Part shown: in pieces, positions 38,256 to 50,157 of the stretch
Numbering within the stretch: position 1 is the first letter of the stretch
How the letters are laid out: each line of letters starts with the position of its first letter
Assembly (NCBI GenBank): GCA_039933635.1
Contig: JBDTNQ010000002.1
Location: 1 to 64,000, forward strand
Length of the DNA: 64,000 nt
Source of the DNA: JBDTNQ01 sp039933635
GTDB lineage: Bacteria > Acidobacteriota > Vicinamibacteria > Vicinamibacterales > SCN-69-37
Reading direction: 5' to 3'
Made by a program: the position numbers and the translations under genes
Notes under the pieces: model-generated
What the model saw: only the letters and a program-made list of their open reading frames with translations
Databases searched by the model: none
Told to the model about the DNA's origin: nothing

Positions 38256-39658
38256 GACGCGACCTCCGATGCGGACAGCGCCGCCAGGATGCGGTCGCCG
38301 ACACCCGCAACCGATCCGGCGCCTAGTGTGATGACCAGATCGCCGCGCTGGCTCTCGCGCGCGACCACGCCAGGCACATCGTCCAGTTGGGGCACGACGA
38401 TGAGGCGCGACACGTGCGGCTCAATTGCGGCAGCCAGCGCATCCAGAGTGATGCCGGGAATTGCGGGTTCGCCCGCGGCGTAGATGTCCATGAGCACGAC
38501 GACATCCGCCGTCGAGAGCGCCGGCCCAAAGTCGCCCAGGAGATCGCGCGTGCGACTGAACCGGTGCGGCTGGAACACGACGACCAGCCGCGAAGGCCGG
38601 CCTTCGCGCGCGGCCTGGAGCACGGCAGCGATTTCCGTCGGGTGGTGGCCGTAGTCGTCGACGACCGTGACGCCGGCGTGGGTGCCGCGCACCTGGTACC
38701 GGCGTTCGGCGCCCCGAAAGTCGGCCAGGGCGCCCTGGATTCGCGCGAACGGCACACCCAGTTCCAGACCGACTGCCATGGCCGCGAGCGCGTTCTGCAG
38801 GTTGTGACGCCCCGGCACCGAAATCGTCATGTCTCCCTCGCCCAATCCGCCGGGGACACCATGCACGTTGAACACGACGCGGCAGCGGCCCGAACGGCCA
38901 TCACCAACCGGCTCCATGCCACGAATGTCCGCGTCCTCGCTGAAGCCGTACGTGATGACCCGCCGGCTGCAGGACGGCAGTAATCCGCGCACCGCGGGAT
39001 CATCGATGCAGGCGATGACGGCCCCGTAGAACGGCACGCGATCGGCGAAGTCGCGAAAGGCCTCAACGAGCCGATCGAACGATCCGTACGCGTCCATGTG
39101 CTCACGATCGATGTTCGTGACCACAGCGATCGTAGGCGACAGGCGCAGAAAGGACCGGTCGCTCTCGTCGGCTTCGACCACCATGTACTGGCCGCGGCCA
39201 AGCTTCGCGTTGCTGCCGAACGCGCTGAGTCGGCCGCCGATGACGGCGGTCGGATCGAGGCCGGCATGTTCCAGCATCAGCGCGATCATCGATGTCGTCG
39301 TCGTCTTGCCATGCGCGCCGGCCACGGCGATGCCGACACGGAGGCGCATCAGCTCAGCCAGCATCTCGGCACGCGGAATGACCGGGACGTGACGCGCACG
39401 GGCGGTCGCGACCTCGGGATTGTCCGCGGCGATGGCCGACGACACCACCACCACGTCGGCATCGTCGACGTGGGCCCCGTCGTGACTGATGTCAATCCGT
39501 ACGCCGAGCGCGGCGAGCCGATCCGTGATGTCGGATCGGCGCGCGTCGGAGCCGCTCACGCGGTACCCGAGATTCGCGACCAGTTCAGCAATGCCGCTCA
39601 TACCGATCCCACCAATGCCCACGAAATGCAGGTGCCGCGTGCGTCCGAGCCACATCAC
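38252..39658 (-). CDS. murC: UDP-N-acetylmuramate--L-alanine ligase
   Basis: MurC adds L-Ala to UDP-MurNAc. The 468-residue product starts with the UDP-binding LHFVGIGGIGMSGIAELV. It carries the ATP loop VAGAHGKTTTTSMIALML, the NIDREHMDAYGSFD region, and the C-terminal VVDDYGHHPTEIAAVLQAAR and VVVFQPHRFSRTRDLLGDFG, all MurC-diagnostic. It overlaps murG and ftsQ by four bases each. Length and domains are normal. Confidence 0.98.
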   Translation of the reverse strand: MMWLGRTRHLHFVGIGGIGMSGIAELVANLGYRVSGSDARRSDITDRLAALGVRIDISHDGAHVDDADVVVVSSAIAADNPEVATARARHVPVIPRAEMLAELMRLRVGIAVAGAHGKTTTTSMIALMLEHAGLDPTAVIGGRLSAFGSNAKLGRGQYMVVEADESDRSFLRLSPTIAVVTNIDREHMDAYGSFDRLVEAFRDFADRVPFYGAVIACIDDPAVRGLLPSCSRRVITYGFSEDADIRGMEPVGDGRSGRCRVVFNVHGVPGGLGEGDMTISVPGRHNLQNALAAMAVGLELGVPFARIQGALADFRGAERRYQVRGTHAGVTVVDDYGHHPTEIAAVLQAAREGRPSRLVVVFQPHRFSRTRDLLGDFGPALSTADVVVLMDIYAAGEPAIPGITLDALAAAIEPHVSRLIVVPQLDDVPGVVARESQRGDLVITLGAGSVAGVGDRILAALSASEVAS

Positions 39659-40761
39659 GCGGCCAGCTCGAGAATCCGCGCCACGATGCGCGCCGCCGCG
39701 TCAGGCTTCGCGAGGCGATGCATCGCCTGCCCCATGGCCTCGAGCCGTGCGGCATCTCCGATCAGCGTCGCCACGACGTCCGCCATCCTCGCGCCGGACA
39801 ATTCCCGTTCGTCGATCACCACGGCACCGCCAGCCTGTTCGAGCACCCGCGCATTGCGGCGCTGGTGGTCGTCAGTGGCGGCGCCAAACGGCACCAGCAC
39901 CGCGGGTCGGCCGGCCGCGGCCAACTCCGCGAGGGTGGTCGCACCCGCGCGGCCGATCACCAGGTCCGCCTCCATTACTTCGCCAACCACGGGGTCCAGA
40001 AAGGCCGACGCGCGCGCCGCAATTCCGGCCCGCTCGTAGCCCTGTCGCACGGTCTCCAGGTCCCTGTCGCCGGTCTGGTGCACGATGGCCAGACCTGGAC
40101 ACCGCCTCGCCAGTTCCGGCGCTGCCTCCACAACGGCCACGTTGATGACGTGCGAGCCCTGGGAGCCGCCAAGAATCAGCACCTGCGCCCCGGCCCCGGG
40201 CCGTGGACTCCTGCGGATGGCCGAGAAGAATTCCTGACGGACCGGGTTACCGGCAACGAACCCCCTCTGTCCAAAAAATCGCCGCGTCTCGTCGTAGGTG
40301 ACCGCCGCCGCCTTGACGACGCGGGCCAGCCAACGATTCGTCAGTCCGGGCACGGCGTTCTGCTCGAGCACCATCGTGGGAATGCCACGCAGCGCGGCCA
40401 GGAGCACGACAGGCCCCGAGCTGTACCCGCCGACGCCCACGACGACGGACGGTGCCCGGGCCGAAATCACGCGCCACGCGTCGACCGCCGATGGCAGCAG
40501 CAGCGAGGCGCCGCGCAGACGCGCGCTCCATGATTTGCCCTTCAGCCCCGCGCTTCGAATCACATCGAGGCTCAATCCCTCCCGGGGAATGACCCGTGCC
40601 TCGAGCCCCCGCGCCGTGCCCGCGAACGAGACCTGCGCGTCCGGCCGCTGCCGCAGCAACTCGCGCGCGACGGCGATTCCGGGATACAGATGTCCGCCGG
40701 TGCCACCACCCGCGATCACGACAGACAGGCGCCTCGACGACACAGGAGCGGTCTCCGCCAT
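39655..40761 (-). CDS. murG: Lipid II synthase (GT28) MurG
   Basis: MurG transfers GlcNAc to lipid I on the inner membrane face. The 368-residue GT-B protein has both glycine-rich loops (VVIAGGGTGGHLYPGIAVARELL and VLILGGSQGSHVINV) and the C-terminal donor site ADLVIGRAGATTLAELAAAGRPAVLVPFGAATDDHQRRNARVLEQAGGAVV. It starts six bases after ftsW and overlaps murC. Confidence 0.98.
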   Translation of the reverse strand: MAETAPVSSRRLSVVIAGGGTGGHLYPGIAVARELLRQRPDAQVSFAGTARGLEARVIPREGLSLDVIRSAGLKGKSWSARLRGASLLLPSAVDAWRVISARAPSVVVGVGGYSSGPVVLLAALRGIPTMVLEQNAVPGLTNRWLARVVKAAAVTYDETRRFFGQRGFVAGNPVRQEFFSAIRRSPRPGAGAQVLILGGSQGSHVINVAVVEAAPELARRCPGLAIVHQTGDRDLETVRQGYERAGIAARASAFLDPVVGEVMEADLVIGRAGATTLAELAAAGRPAVLVPFGAATDDHQRRNARVLEQAGGAVVIDERELSGARMADVVATLIGDAARLEAMGQAMHRLAKPDAAARIVARILELAA

Positions 40762-40767
40762 TCACCC

Positions 40768-41919
40768 TCACGCCTCCTGCCCGCGCAACGTCCAGTCGCT
40801 CGCGCGGGGCGTCGCGGCCGATGCGGTCGCCGATGACTGCTGCGAAATGTTGAGCAGCACGCCCATCGCAATCATGTTGATCAGCAGCGACGATCCGCCA
40901 TTGCTGACAAATGGGAGGGGCAATCCCTTCGTCGGCGCCAGGCCGGTTACGACCGTGATGTTCAGCAACGCCTGCACGGCGATCATCATCGTGACGCCCA
41001 GGGCCAGCAGGGACCCGAACCGATCGGGCGCGAGGAGCGACACGCGCAGACCGCGCCAGGCCAGGAGAACGAACGCCGCAAGAATCACGGTCGTACCAAC
41101 CAACCCCAGTTCCTCGCCGATGATCGAGTAGATGAAGTCCGTGTGCGCCTCCGGCAGATAGAACAGCTTCTGGATGCTGCCCCCAAGCCCGCGTCCAATC
41201 AGTCCGCCGGAACCGATCGCGAGCAGCGACTGGTACAGCTGAAAGCCATCGTTCAGCTTCGTGCCCTCCGGATCCAGGAATGCCAGCACACGCCTGAATC
41301 GGTAGGACTTCAGCACGACGAGCACCGTGGCAATCGGTGTCATCACGATCACGACCGCCGCGAGGTGCCAGTAGCGGAGGCCGGCCGCGTACATCATGGC
41401 CACCGCGATCAGCACGATCGACACGGCCGTGCCGAAATCCGGCTCGAGCATCACGAGCCCGGCAAACACCGTCGTGAGCAGGGCCACGGGCGCCAGCGCG
41501 AACACCATGTCGTCGATCCGGTGCATACGTCGCTCGAGGACCGCGGCGGTGAAGACGATCGCCGCCAGCTTCGCGAGTTCCGACGGCTGCAGCGAGAAAA
41601 GCTTGAAGGACAGCCACCGCTGCGTGCCGTTGATCCGGGGACTGAGGAACACCAAGAGGAGCGAGACCGTCGTCAGGCCGATGAGCGTCCAGATGATGGC
41701 CGGGTTGCGCAGACGGTGATAGTCGAAGCGCATCGTCGCAAACAGCGCGATGAACCCGATCACGGCCCACGCCAGCTGCTTGTAGAGGAAGTAGTACGGA
41801 TTCTGATGACGGTTCATGGCCTGCACCGACGAGGCGCTGTAGACCATGACCACGCTCGCGCCCACGAGCAGCAGTGTCAGCACGAACAGCGTGCGATCGG
41901 ATTTCAGCGTTCGTGCCAT
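40768..41919 (-). CDS. ftsW: Septal peptidoglycan polymerase FtsW (SEDS family)
   Basis: This 383-residue multipass protein has about ten helices and polymerises lipid II with its partner FtsI. SEDS marks are LVFLSPRINGTQRWLSFKLFSLQPSELAKLA (with the catalytic-site region), GRGLGGSIQKLFYLPEAHTDFIYSIIGEELGLVG and LPFVSNGGSSLLINMIAMGVLLNI. It follows a 266-base gap after murD, the only large gap upstream in the operon, which contains an inverted-repeat element. A GGGGAG lies 14 bases before the ATG. Confidence 0.96.
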   Translation of the reverse strand: MARTLKSDRTLFVLTLLLVGASVVMVYSASSVQAMNRHQNPYYFLYKQLAWAVIGFIALFATMRFDYHRLRNPAIIWTLIGLTTVSLLLVFLSPRINGTQRWLSFKLFSLQPSELAKLAAIVFTAAVLERRMHRIDDMVFALAPVALLTTVFAGLVMLEPDFGTAVSIVLIAVAMMYAAGLRYWHLAAVVIVMTPIATVLVVLKSYRFRRVLAFLDPEGTKLNDGFQLYQSLLAIGSGGLIGRGLGGSIQKLFYLPEAHTDFIYSIIGEELGLVGTTVILAAFVLLAWRGLRVSLLAPDRFGSLLALGVTMMIAVQALLNITVVTGLAPTKGLPLPFVSNGGSSLLINMIAMGVLLNISQQSSATASAATPRASDWTLRGQEA

Positions 41920-41997
41920 GGCCCTAAAGCTCCCCGCCGCCGAGACCGAAACTGTTGGGCGACATCATCACCGGCACCGCGCGGAGCGAGGTCGTGC

Positions 41998-42121
41998 ATG
42001 AGCGGTCAACAGTCATCAGTCGGACTTGGACCAGGACACCGGCCTCACAGGCAGATTGCCTATGTTCCCAGCGGCAGGCTCCTCGCCGCCGATTCCGAGC
42101 TGATGACTGTTGACCGCTCAT
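41998..42121. repeat. 124-bp inverted-repeat element between murD and ftsW
   Basis: Perfect 22-bp inverted ends (left 41998-42019 beginning ATGAGCGGTCAACAGTC; right 42100-42121 ending GACTGTTGACCGCTCAT) flank 80 bases that encode no credible protein. The interior contains a small hairpin AGGCA-GAT-TGCCT near 42049. It lies in a 266-base gap inside an operon whose other upstream junctions are 9 bases or overlapping. It may be a MITE-like insertion, an RNA processing site or an attenuator. No clear target duplication is seen. Confidence 0.75.
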
Positions 42122-42185
42122 ACGTTGATCGCCGGGGCCCACGCGCCCACGATGCGCCTTTCGCACTGCTTCCAGTTCGCCGCGA

Positions 42186-43601
42186 CTACCCCTTGCGCTG
42201 GCGCCCAACCGCCGCCGCGCCGTCTTTCCCGGCCGCCGTCCGCGTGTGCTCGGCCGCCAGCGCCTTCACCTCGTCCACGAACGCCCGTCCCCGCGCGGCG
42301 TAGTCCGTGAACATGTCGAAGCTCGAACACGCCGGCGCCAGCACCACCGTGCCGCCGGGTGTCGCCAGGCCGAAGGCCCGTCGGACGGCGTCGCGCATCG
42401 AGCCTGCGCGCGCCACCGGCACGACATCCTTCACGGCCGTCTCGATGCGATCGGCCGCTTCACCAATGGCGACGACCGCCGTCGCGTGCGCGCGGAGCAC
42501 TTCGTGCAAATCCGCGAAGTCGCCACCCTTGTAACGCCCGCCCATAATCGGCACGACACCCTGCCCGAGACTTTCGATGGCGCGACGAGCCGAGACGACG
42601 TTCGTGGCTTTCGAGTCGTTCACGAACTCGACGCCGCCGATCTCCACGACACGCTGAAGGGCGTGCTCGAGACCCTCGAAGGACTCGACGGCGGTGCGTA
42701 TGGCCGCCGGGGCCACGCCTGCCAGGCGCGCCACGGCCGAGGCCGCCAGCACGTCGGCCAGCAGGTGTCGTCCTGGCAGCTTCACGGCCGACACCGGCAT
42801 CAATTCCGTCGAGCCCGTGGCGCCACGTTCGACGATGGTTCCGTCCTGCACCGTGATGCCGTTCGGCACCGCCGCCTGAAGCGCGAAGTCGAAGCGCTGC
42901 GCGCGGATTCCGCGGGCAAGCGCCAGCGACGCCGGATCGTCCGCGTTGATCACGGCCCAGTCGTCGGGCGTCTGATTCGCGAAGATGCGCGCCTTCGCAC
43001 CCGCGTACTCGTCGAACGTCGCGTGCCGGTCGAGGTGATCCGGCGACAGGTTCACCAGCACTGAAATCCACGGATGGAAGCGATCCGTCGTCTCCAGTTG
43101 AAAACTGCTGACCTCGACCACGTGGATGGCCTCGACGCGCGACGCGGCCACCTGCGTGCTGAGCGGCGTCCCGAGGTTGCCGCCAGCCGTCACGTCCAGG
43201 CCGCCAGCGGCCAGCATCCTCGCGGTCAACGTCGTCGTCGTGGATTTGCCCTTCGTGCCGGTAATGGCAACGACGCGACCCGTCAGCCAGCGCGAGGCGA
43301 GTTCGATTTCGCCTATGACCGGGACCCCTTTGCGCCGCGCGGCCTGCAACGCCGGTTGGTCGGGCGGCACGCCGGGACTGAGCACCACGAGATCGGCCTC
43401 GAGGAGCAACGACTCCCGGTGCGGGCCCAGTTCCACGTCCACGCCCAGGTCGCGGAGGTGATCCGCGCCCTCGAAAGCATCGGTACGGCTGTCGGTGAGC
43501 GTGACGTGCGCGCCGCGCTCGTACAGCAGTTCAGCCGCGGCCACACCACTCCGCGCTCCGCCCACGACCACGACTTCCTGCCCCGCCACGCTGAAGCTCA
43601 C
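42186..43601 (-). CDS. murD: UDP-N-acetylmuramoylalanine--D-glutamate ligase
   Basis: MurD adds D-Glu to UDP-MurNAc-L-Ala. The 471-residue product has the N-terminal VVVVGGARSGVAAAELLYERG, the ATP loop VVAITGTKGKSTTTTLTARML, NLSPDHLDRHATFDEYAGAKARIF, and FVNDSKATNVVSARRAIESL with IMGGRYKGGDFADL, which is diagnostic for MurD. The C-terminus carries about 20 extra basic residues. It starts four bases after mraY. Confidence 0.98.
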   Translation of the reverse strand: MSFSVAGQEVVVVGGARSGVAAAELLYERGAHVTLTDSRTDAFEGADHLRDLGVDVELGPHRESLLLEADLVVLSPGVPPDQPALQAARRKGVPVIGEIELASRWLTGRVVAITGTKGKSTTTTLTARMLAAGGLDVTAGGNLGTPLSTQVAASRVEAIHVVEVSSFQLETTDRFHPWISVLVNLSPDHLDRHATFDEYAGAKARIFANQTPDDWAVINADDPASLALARGIRAQRFDFALQAAVPNGITVQDGTIVERGATGSTELMPVSAVKLPGRHLLADVLAASAVARLAGVAPAAIRTAVESFEGLEHALQRVVEIGGVEFVNDSKATNVVSARRAIESLGQGVVPIMGGRYKGGDFADLHEVLRAHATAVVAIGEAADRIETAVKDVVPVARAGSMRDAVRRAFGLATPGGTVVLAPACSSFDMFTDYAARGRAFVDEVKALAAEHTRTAAGKDGAAAVGRQRKG

Positions 43602-43605
43602 GTCA

Positions 43606-44697
43606 TCACCTCAGTTTCAGCGTCGTCAGGCTGAACAGCGCGCAGATGATCGACAGGATCAGGAACCGAGTGATGATCTTGGGTTCCTGCCAGCCGATCA
43701 ACTCGAAGTGGTGATGGATGGGCGACATCTTGAAGACGCGCCGACCCGTGAGTTTGAAAGACACCACCTGGATGATCACGGAGGCGGCCTCCATCACGAA
43801 GACGCCGCCGACGATCGGCAGCAGCAGCTCCTGCTTGATCAGGATCGCAACCGTTCCCAGGGCGCCACCAAGGCCGAGCGAACCCACGTCCCCCATGAAG
43901 ACTTCGGCCGGATGCGCGTTCCACCAGAGGAAGCCGAGGCTCGCCCCGACCAGAGCGCCACAGAAGATCGTCAGCTCACCCACGGGCTCGAAGTGCACGA
44001 GGAGCAGGTAGTCGGCGAACACGCGATGTCCGGTGATGTACGTCAGTGCCGTGAACGTCGCCGCGGACACAGAGAACGTGCTGATGGCGAGGCCGTCCAG
44101 GCCGTCAGTCAGGTTGACGGCATTGGTCATGTTGACGAGCACGACGACAGCAAAGAGCACGTAGTAGACACCGAGGTCTGGAATGTACCGCTTGAAGAAT
44201 GGCGGGATCAGCCGCGTGGTGTAGAGCGGCGGATCGTGTGCGGCCAGCATGAGCAGGGCGACACCCACACCCAACGCGACAACGACCTGCGACGCGAGCT
44301 TGTAGCGCGCGAACAGTCCGTGGTGACTGTGGCGCGTGACCTTCAGGTAGTCGTCCACGAACCCGATGGCGCCGAAGAGCGCCGTCGCGATGACGGCGAT
44401 CCAGATGTAGACATTGGTGAGGTCGGCCCACAGCAATGTGGGAATGAAGACCGCCGCCAGAATCAGCAACCCGCCCATCGTCGGCGTTCCGGCCTTCGGT
44501 TTGTGGCTGGCCGGGCCGTCCTGCCGGACAACCTGTCCGATCTGAAACGCGCGCAGCCGTCGAATGAACCACGGACCGAGCAGCAGACTCAACGCGAGTG
44601 CGGTCAGACTCGCGGCCGCCGTACGGAACGTGATGTAGCGGACGACGTTCAACCCCGGCACACGATCCGCGAGCGGGAGGAGGAAGTAGTACAGCAC
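43606..44697 (-). CDS. mraY: Phospho-MurNAc-pentapeptide transferase MraY
   Basis: MraY makes lipid I from UDP-MurNAc-pentapeptide and undecaprenyl phosphate. From the GTG at 44697 the protein has 363 residues and about ten helices. Catalytic and family motifs are KAGTPTMGGLLIL, GFVDDYLKV, NAVNLTDGLDGLAI, VFMGDVGSLGLGGALG and SPIHHHFELIGWQEPK. The GTG overlaps the murF stop (TAGTG) and has GGAGGTGG directly upstream. Longer readings would run back into murF and are rejected. Confidence 0.97.
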   Translation of the reverse strand: MLYYFLLPLADRVPGLNVVRYITFRTAAASLTALALSLLLGPWFIRRLRAFQIGQVVRQDGPASHKPKAGTPTMGGLLILAAVFIPTLLWADLTNVYIWIAVIATALFGAIGFVDDYLKVTRHSHHGLFARYKLASQVVVALGVGVALLMLAAHDPPLYTTRLIPPFFKRYIPDLGVYYVLFAVVVLVNMTNAVNLTDGLDGLAISTFSVSAATFTALTYITGHRVFADYLLLVHFEPVGELTIFCGALVGASLGFLWWNAHPAEVFMGDVGSLGLGGALGTVAILIKQELLLPIVGGVFVMEAASVIIQVVSFKLTGRRVFKMSPIHHHFELIGWQEPKIITRFLILSIICALFSLTTLKLR

Positions 44698-46096
44698 TAC
44701 GCCACCTCCCGCAGCCGATCGGCAACGAGGTCGGTCCGCGTGCCTCGCGATCCTTTGATCACGACGAGGTCGCCAGGTCGCACGAGGGCCGCCACAGCAG
44801 GCGCCGCGCTCACGCTGTCGGCAAAACGGTGAACCCGGTCCGGAGACAACCCGCGCTCGATGGCGCCGCGGGCCGCGGCGTCCGCGTCGGCGCCGCCAAT
44901 CGTGATCAGCAGGTCGATACCGGCGTCGGCAGCGGCCTCGCCGCACGCGCGGTGCAGGGTCTGCGACTGGCCGCCCAGTTCGAGCATGTCGCCGAGGACG
45001 AAGATGCGGCGGCCGTCCACCTGTGTGGCCGCGAGTGTCGCAATTGCCGCCAGCACGGCGGCGGGACTGGCGTTGTAGGAGTCGTCGACCACCCGTGTGC
45101 CGTTCGACAGCCGCACAGTCGCCCCGCGGCGTGCCACCGGCCTCAGACTCGCCACCCGCGATCGAATCAGCGCGCGATCGACATCGAGTTCCACCGCGAC
45201 GGCGACGGCCGCAAGCACGTTCTGCAGGTGTGCGCGGCCCGGCAGTGGCACCTCGAGATGCAACGGTCCGGCGGACGTCTCGACCTCGGCCGACGTGCCA
45301 TCGAAACCGCGATCGATCACGTCGGTTGCGCGAACGTCCGCGTCCGGCGCCTCACCAAACGTCCTGGCGCGCAGGGACGACGCGCGCACGTGGCGCATCA
45401 CGAGGGGATCGTCGGCGTTGGCCACAACCACGGTGCCGGGCACCGGCAGTTCGAGGATCTCCGCCTTCGCGGCGGCCACGGCGTCGCGGGATCCGAAGTA
45501 GCCGATGTGCGCGTCCCCCACGTTGGTCCAGACCCGCACATTCGGTTCCGCAATCCCGACGAGCGTGCGGATTTCACCGGCGTGGTTCATGCCCAGCTCG
45601 ACCACCGCGACGTCCGGTCCGTGCCGCAACTCGATCAGCGAGAGCGGAAGGCCAATGTGATTGTTGAGATTGCCCCGATTCCTGAAGACGCGATAGCGCG
45701 TCTCGAGCAGATCCGCGGTGACTTCCTTGGTGGTGGTCTTGCCCGCGCTGCCGGTGATCGCCACCACGCACGCGCCTGACGCGCGACGAATGGCACGAGC
45801 CAGCGCCTGCAGCGCCACGAGCGTGTCCGGTACGACAATGACCGTGGCGTGCGCGCCATCCTCGGGCGCCTCACTCACGAGCAACCCCGCGACGCCACCG
45901 GCGAGTGCCTGCGGGAGAAACGCGTGGGCATCGAAGCGATCGCCTTTGAGCGCGACGAACAAGGCTCCCGGGACCAGCGCGCGTGTGTCGGTCGAGACGC
46001 CGTCGAACACCGTCGTCAGATCGCCCGACACGAGTCGTCCTCCGGTCGCATTCACGACCAGGGCGGCAGTTACGGCGACGGGGGTCACGGGGGCCG

Positions 46097-46100
<4 letters not shown>
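44697..46100 (-). CDS. murF: UDP-MurNAc-tripeptide--D-alanyl-D-alanine ligase
   Basis: MurF attaches D-Ala-D-Ala to the tripeptide precursor. The 467-residue product shows FDGVSTDTRALVPGALFVALKGDRFDAHAFL, the ATP loop VVAITGSAGKTTTKEVTADLL, the NLNNHIGLPLSL block typical of MurF, VELGMNHAGEIRTLVGIAEP and VVDDSYNASPAAVLAAI. It overlaps murE by four bases and mraY by one. Although ddl is not in this operon, murF implies the dipeptide is made elsewhere. Confidence 0.98.
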
Positions 46101-47613
<1,513 letters not shown>

Positions 47614-47617
<4 letters not shown>

Positions 47618-49761
47618 TGACGCGTCTCCGGCGGGGCGGCCGGCTGAACACGCTGCAGCTCGATCGACGCCCAACCGCCCGGTTCAACGGGCGTTCCGGG
47701 CTCCGGCGATTGGCGGACTACGACGCCTGAACCGTTGACGCGCGCGGTCAGGCCGACACCGCTGATATCGCGCAGGGCCTGTCGGCTGCTGATACCGCGG
47801 AGGTCGGGCATGAGTGTTGGCCCGCTCGCCGGCACGACCTGCGCCGCGGGACCGTCGAAGCGCACAACTCTGATCGCGGGCGACATCGGCGTCGGCGCCG
47901 GCTCGCGTGGCACGAGGACGGGCGGCGTGGGATTCACCGGCGAGGGTACTCCCGCGTACTGGAGGGCGCCTTCGGCAATGCGCTTGAAGATGGGCGCCGA
48001 AACGGTGCCCCCGTAGTAGGTGCCGGCGCGGGGCGTGTCGATGACCACGAGGATCGTGAACTTCGGCCGGCGCGACGGGACAAAGCCGACGAACGACGCG
48101 TTGTAATCGGTCTGCGAGTAGTGACCGTCGACGATGCGGTGCGCCGTGCCCGTCTTGCCGGCCACCGGGTAGCCGGCGATCTGCGCCGGCGTCGCGGTTC
48201 CCCGATCGACGACGCCTTCCATCATGCTCACGAGCATCGCGGCGGTGTCCGCCTCGATGGCCCGGTTGAGCACCTTGGGCGCGACCACTTCACGCACGCC
48301 GTTCCGCACGAGCGCGCGAACGACGTGAGGTTGCATCAAAAGGCCGCCGTTGGCGACCGCGCTGACCGCCGTCGCCATCTGCAGCGGGGTCACGCTGACC
48401 TGATATCCCATCGACACCGACGCCAGTCCGCTTTCCGAGAGGTTGTTCGCGTTCCAGAGACCGCGACTGCCTCCTGGCAGATCCGGTGCAAGCAACTGGC
48501 CAAAGCCAAACAGCTTCACGTAGCGCGTCATCCGCTCGGCGCCCGTGCGCAGGCCGACCTTCACTGCGCCAACATTGCTCGACTTGATGATCACATCTTC
48601 AAAGGGCAGCACCCCGTAGTGATGCGTGTCGAAAATCGGGCGGCTGCGGCCGTAGGGACGGATGGAGCCGGGATTGGTGTCGATGAGCTCCCACGGCGTC
48701 ACGATCTTGCCTTCGAGGGCCGCCGATGCGGTCACGATCTTGAACGTTGAGCCGGGTTCGTAGACGTCGGCAATCGCCCGATTCCGAAGCTGGTCGTCGG
48801 TGGCCCGTCCTACCGCGTTCGGATTGAACGTCGGATAGTTCGCCATGGCCAGGATCTCGCCGGTGTACGGGTCCATGACGATGGCGGTGCCGCCTCGGGC
48901 GCGATTGGCCTCGACGCCGGCCTTCAGTTCACGCTCAACGAGAAACTGGAGCTGTGTGTCGATGGTGAGTTCGAGCGTGGCGCCGACGACCGGCTCACGT
49001 TCGACGCGCGTCTCGAGACGCTGCCGCCGCGCATCGACCTGGATGTAGGCGAGCCCCTCCGCGCCCTTGACCGCTTCGTTGAACGAGTACTCGACGCCAG
49101 CCTGGCCGCTGTTGTCCTGTCCGACGTAGCCGAGCACGTGCACGCCAGTCTCGGCGTTCGGGTAGTACCGGCGTGTGTCGCTGTTCAGGTAGACGCCGGG
49201 CAGCTTCAAGGCGGTTACCCGGACGATCTGCTCGGGCACGAGGCTCCGGGAACGACGGATGTAGGTGAACTGTCCCTTGCCGGACAGCTTCCGCTCGAGG
49301 TCCTGACGATCCTTCGGCGTGCAGTCGCGCAAAGCCGCACACAGCGCCGCCGCGGTCTTGGGCGCACTCTCGACGTGGCTCGGATCCGCCACAATGGAAT
49401 CGGCCTGCACCGAATAGGCGAGAACCTTGCCATTGCGGTCGCGGATGTCTCCGCGCAAGGCTTCCAGCTTGATCTGGGACGACTGCTGAGCCACGGCCTC
49501 GGCCAGCAGCGCATCGTGTTGAAACACCTGGAGCCGCACCAAGCGAGCTTCGAGCACGGCGGCCCAGAGTCCGATGAGCGCCAGCGCACACAGCGCCCGC
49601 CTCTTCACGACCGCGCGCCACACGCCCTCGAATGCCAGATCTGACCGGTCGGCCGGGTCGAACAGATCGGAGATGCTGGACTGCAGCGCACGGAAGAGCG
49701 ATATGAGCGTGGACGCACGCCGATGGTCACCGCGAGGACGAGGGCCCCAGAGCGTCGGCAT
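47614..49761 (-). CDS. ftsI: Septal transpeptidase FtsI (PBP3-like) with C-terminal PASTA domain
   Basis: This 715-residue class B penicillin-binding protein cross-links septal peptidoglycan with FtsW. A cytoplasmic stretch of about 55 residues precedes one membrane helix (RALCALALIGLWAAVLEARL). The pedestal domain follows, then the transpeptidase with SxxK in YEPGSTFKIVTAS, SxN in IIKSSNVGAVKVG and KTG in VAGKTGTAHR. The C-terminal 65 residues (MPDLRGISSRQALRDISGVGLTARVNG...) form one PASTA domain after a Pro-rich linker. The N-terminus is longer than in E. coli, so the true start may be internal. Confidence 0.95.
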
Positions 49762-49770
49762 TGGTATCCC

Positions 49771-50157
49771 TTACTGCGCGCGGGCGACGAGCGCGCCTGA
49801 CGGCGATGTCTCGTAGGCCCGCTCGATGATCAGTGTTTCCGCCAGCGTCGGCCGGCGCAGGCCCATCTGCAGCGCACGGCGCTCGATGACCTTCGAGGAT
49901 TGCAGGGTGTCGACGTTCAGGCGCAGTTGCCGGTTCTTCGAGATCTCGTCCTCGCGCGAAGCACGCAGGCGCTCGATCTGATAGCCCGTCAGCTCGAGGT
50001 TGCTGCGCTGCCAGACCGAGAACAGCAGCATCGCAACCGTGACGATACCGAGGATGAGGGTGCGCCGGAGTTCGCGGCCATGGCGAGCGTCCGTTTCGCG
50101 GACGACCGGGTTGTTCCTGACATCCGTCCTGATGGCGTACTCAAGATCGATACTCAT
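49771..50157 (-). CDS. ftsL: Cell division protein FtsL
   Basis: This 128-residue bitopic protein has a short cytoplasmic part, one membrane helix (about 34-47: LILGIVTVAMLLFSVW) and a periplasmic coiled coil (TGYQIERLRASREDEISKNRQLRLNVDTLQSSKVIERRALQMGLRRP). The pattern and position are those of FtsL, which forms a complex with FtsB and FtsQ that activates FtsWI. The ATG at 50157 overlaps the rsmH stop by four bases. Sequence identity within the family is low, so the call relies on architecture and synteny. Confidence 0.9.
   Translation of the reverse strand: MSIDLEYAIRTDVRNNPVVRETDARHGRELRRTLILGIVTVAMLLFSVWQRSNLELTGYQIERLRASREDEISKNRQLRLNVDTLQSSKVIERRALQMGLRRPTLAETLIIERAYETSPSGALVARAQ

Noticed and set aside
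36130..38310. 726-residue fusion reading for ftsA
   Set aside because: The part upstream of 37362 overlaps ftsQ in another frame and is Arg-rich. FtsA homology begins at MARKERYLVGLDVG, behind a good ribosome site.
41924..42208. 94-codon minus-strand frame in the murD-ftsW gap
   Set aside because: It spans the inverted-repeat element and the end of murD, has biased composition, no ribosome site and no resemblance to a protein.
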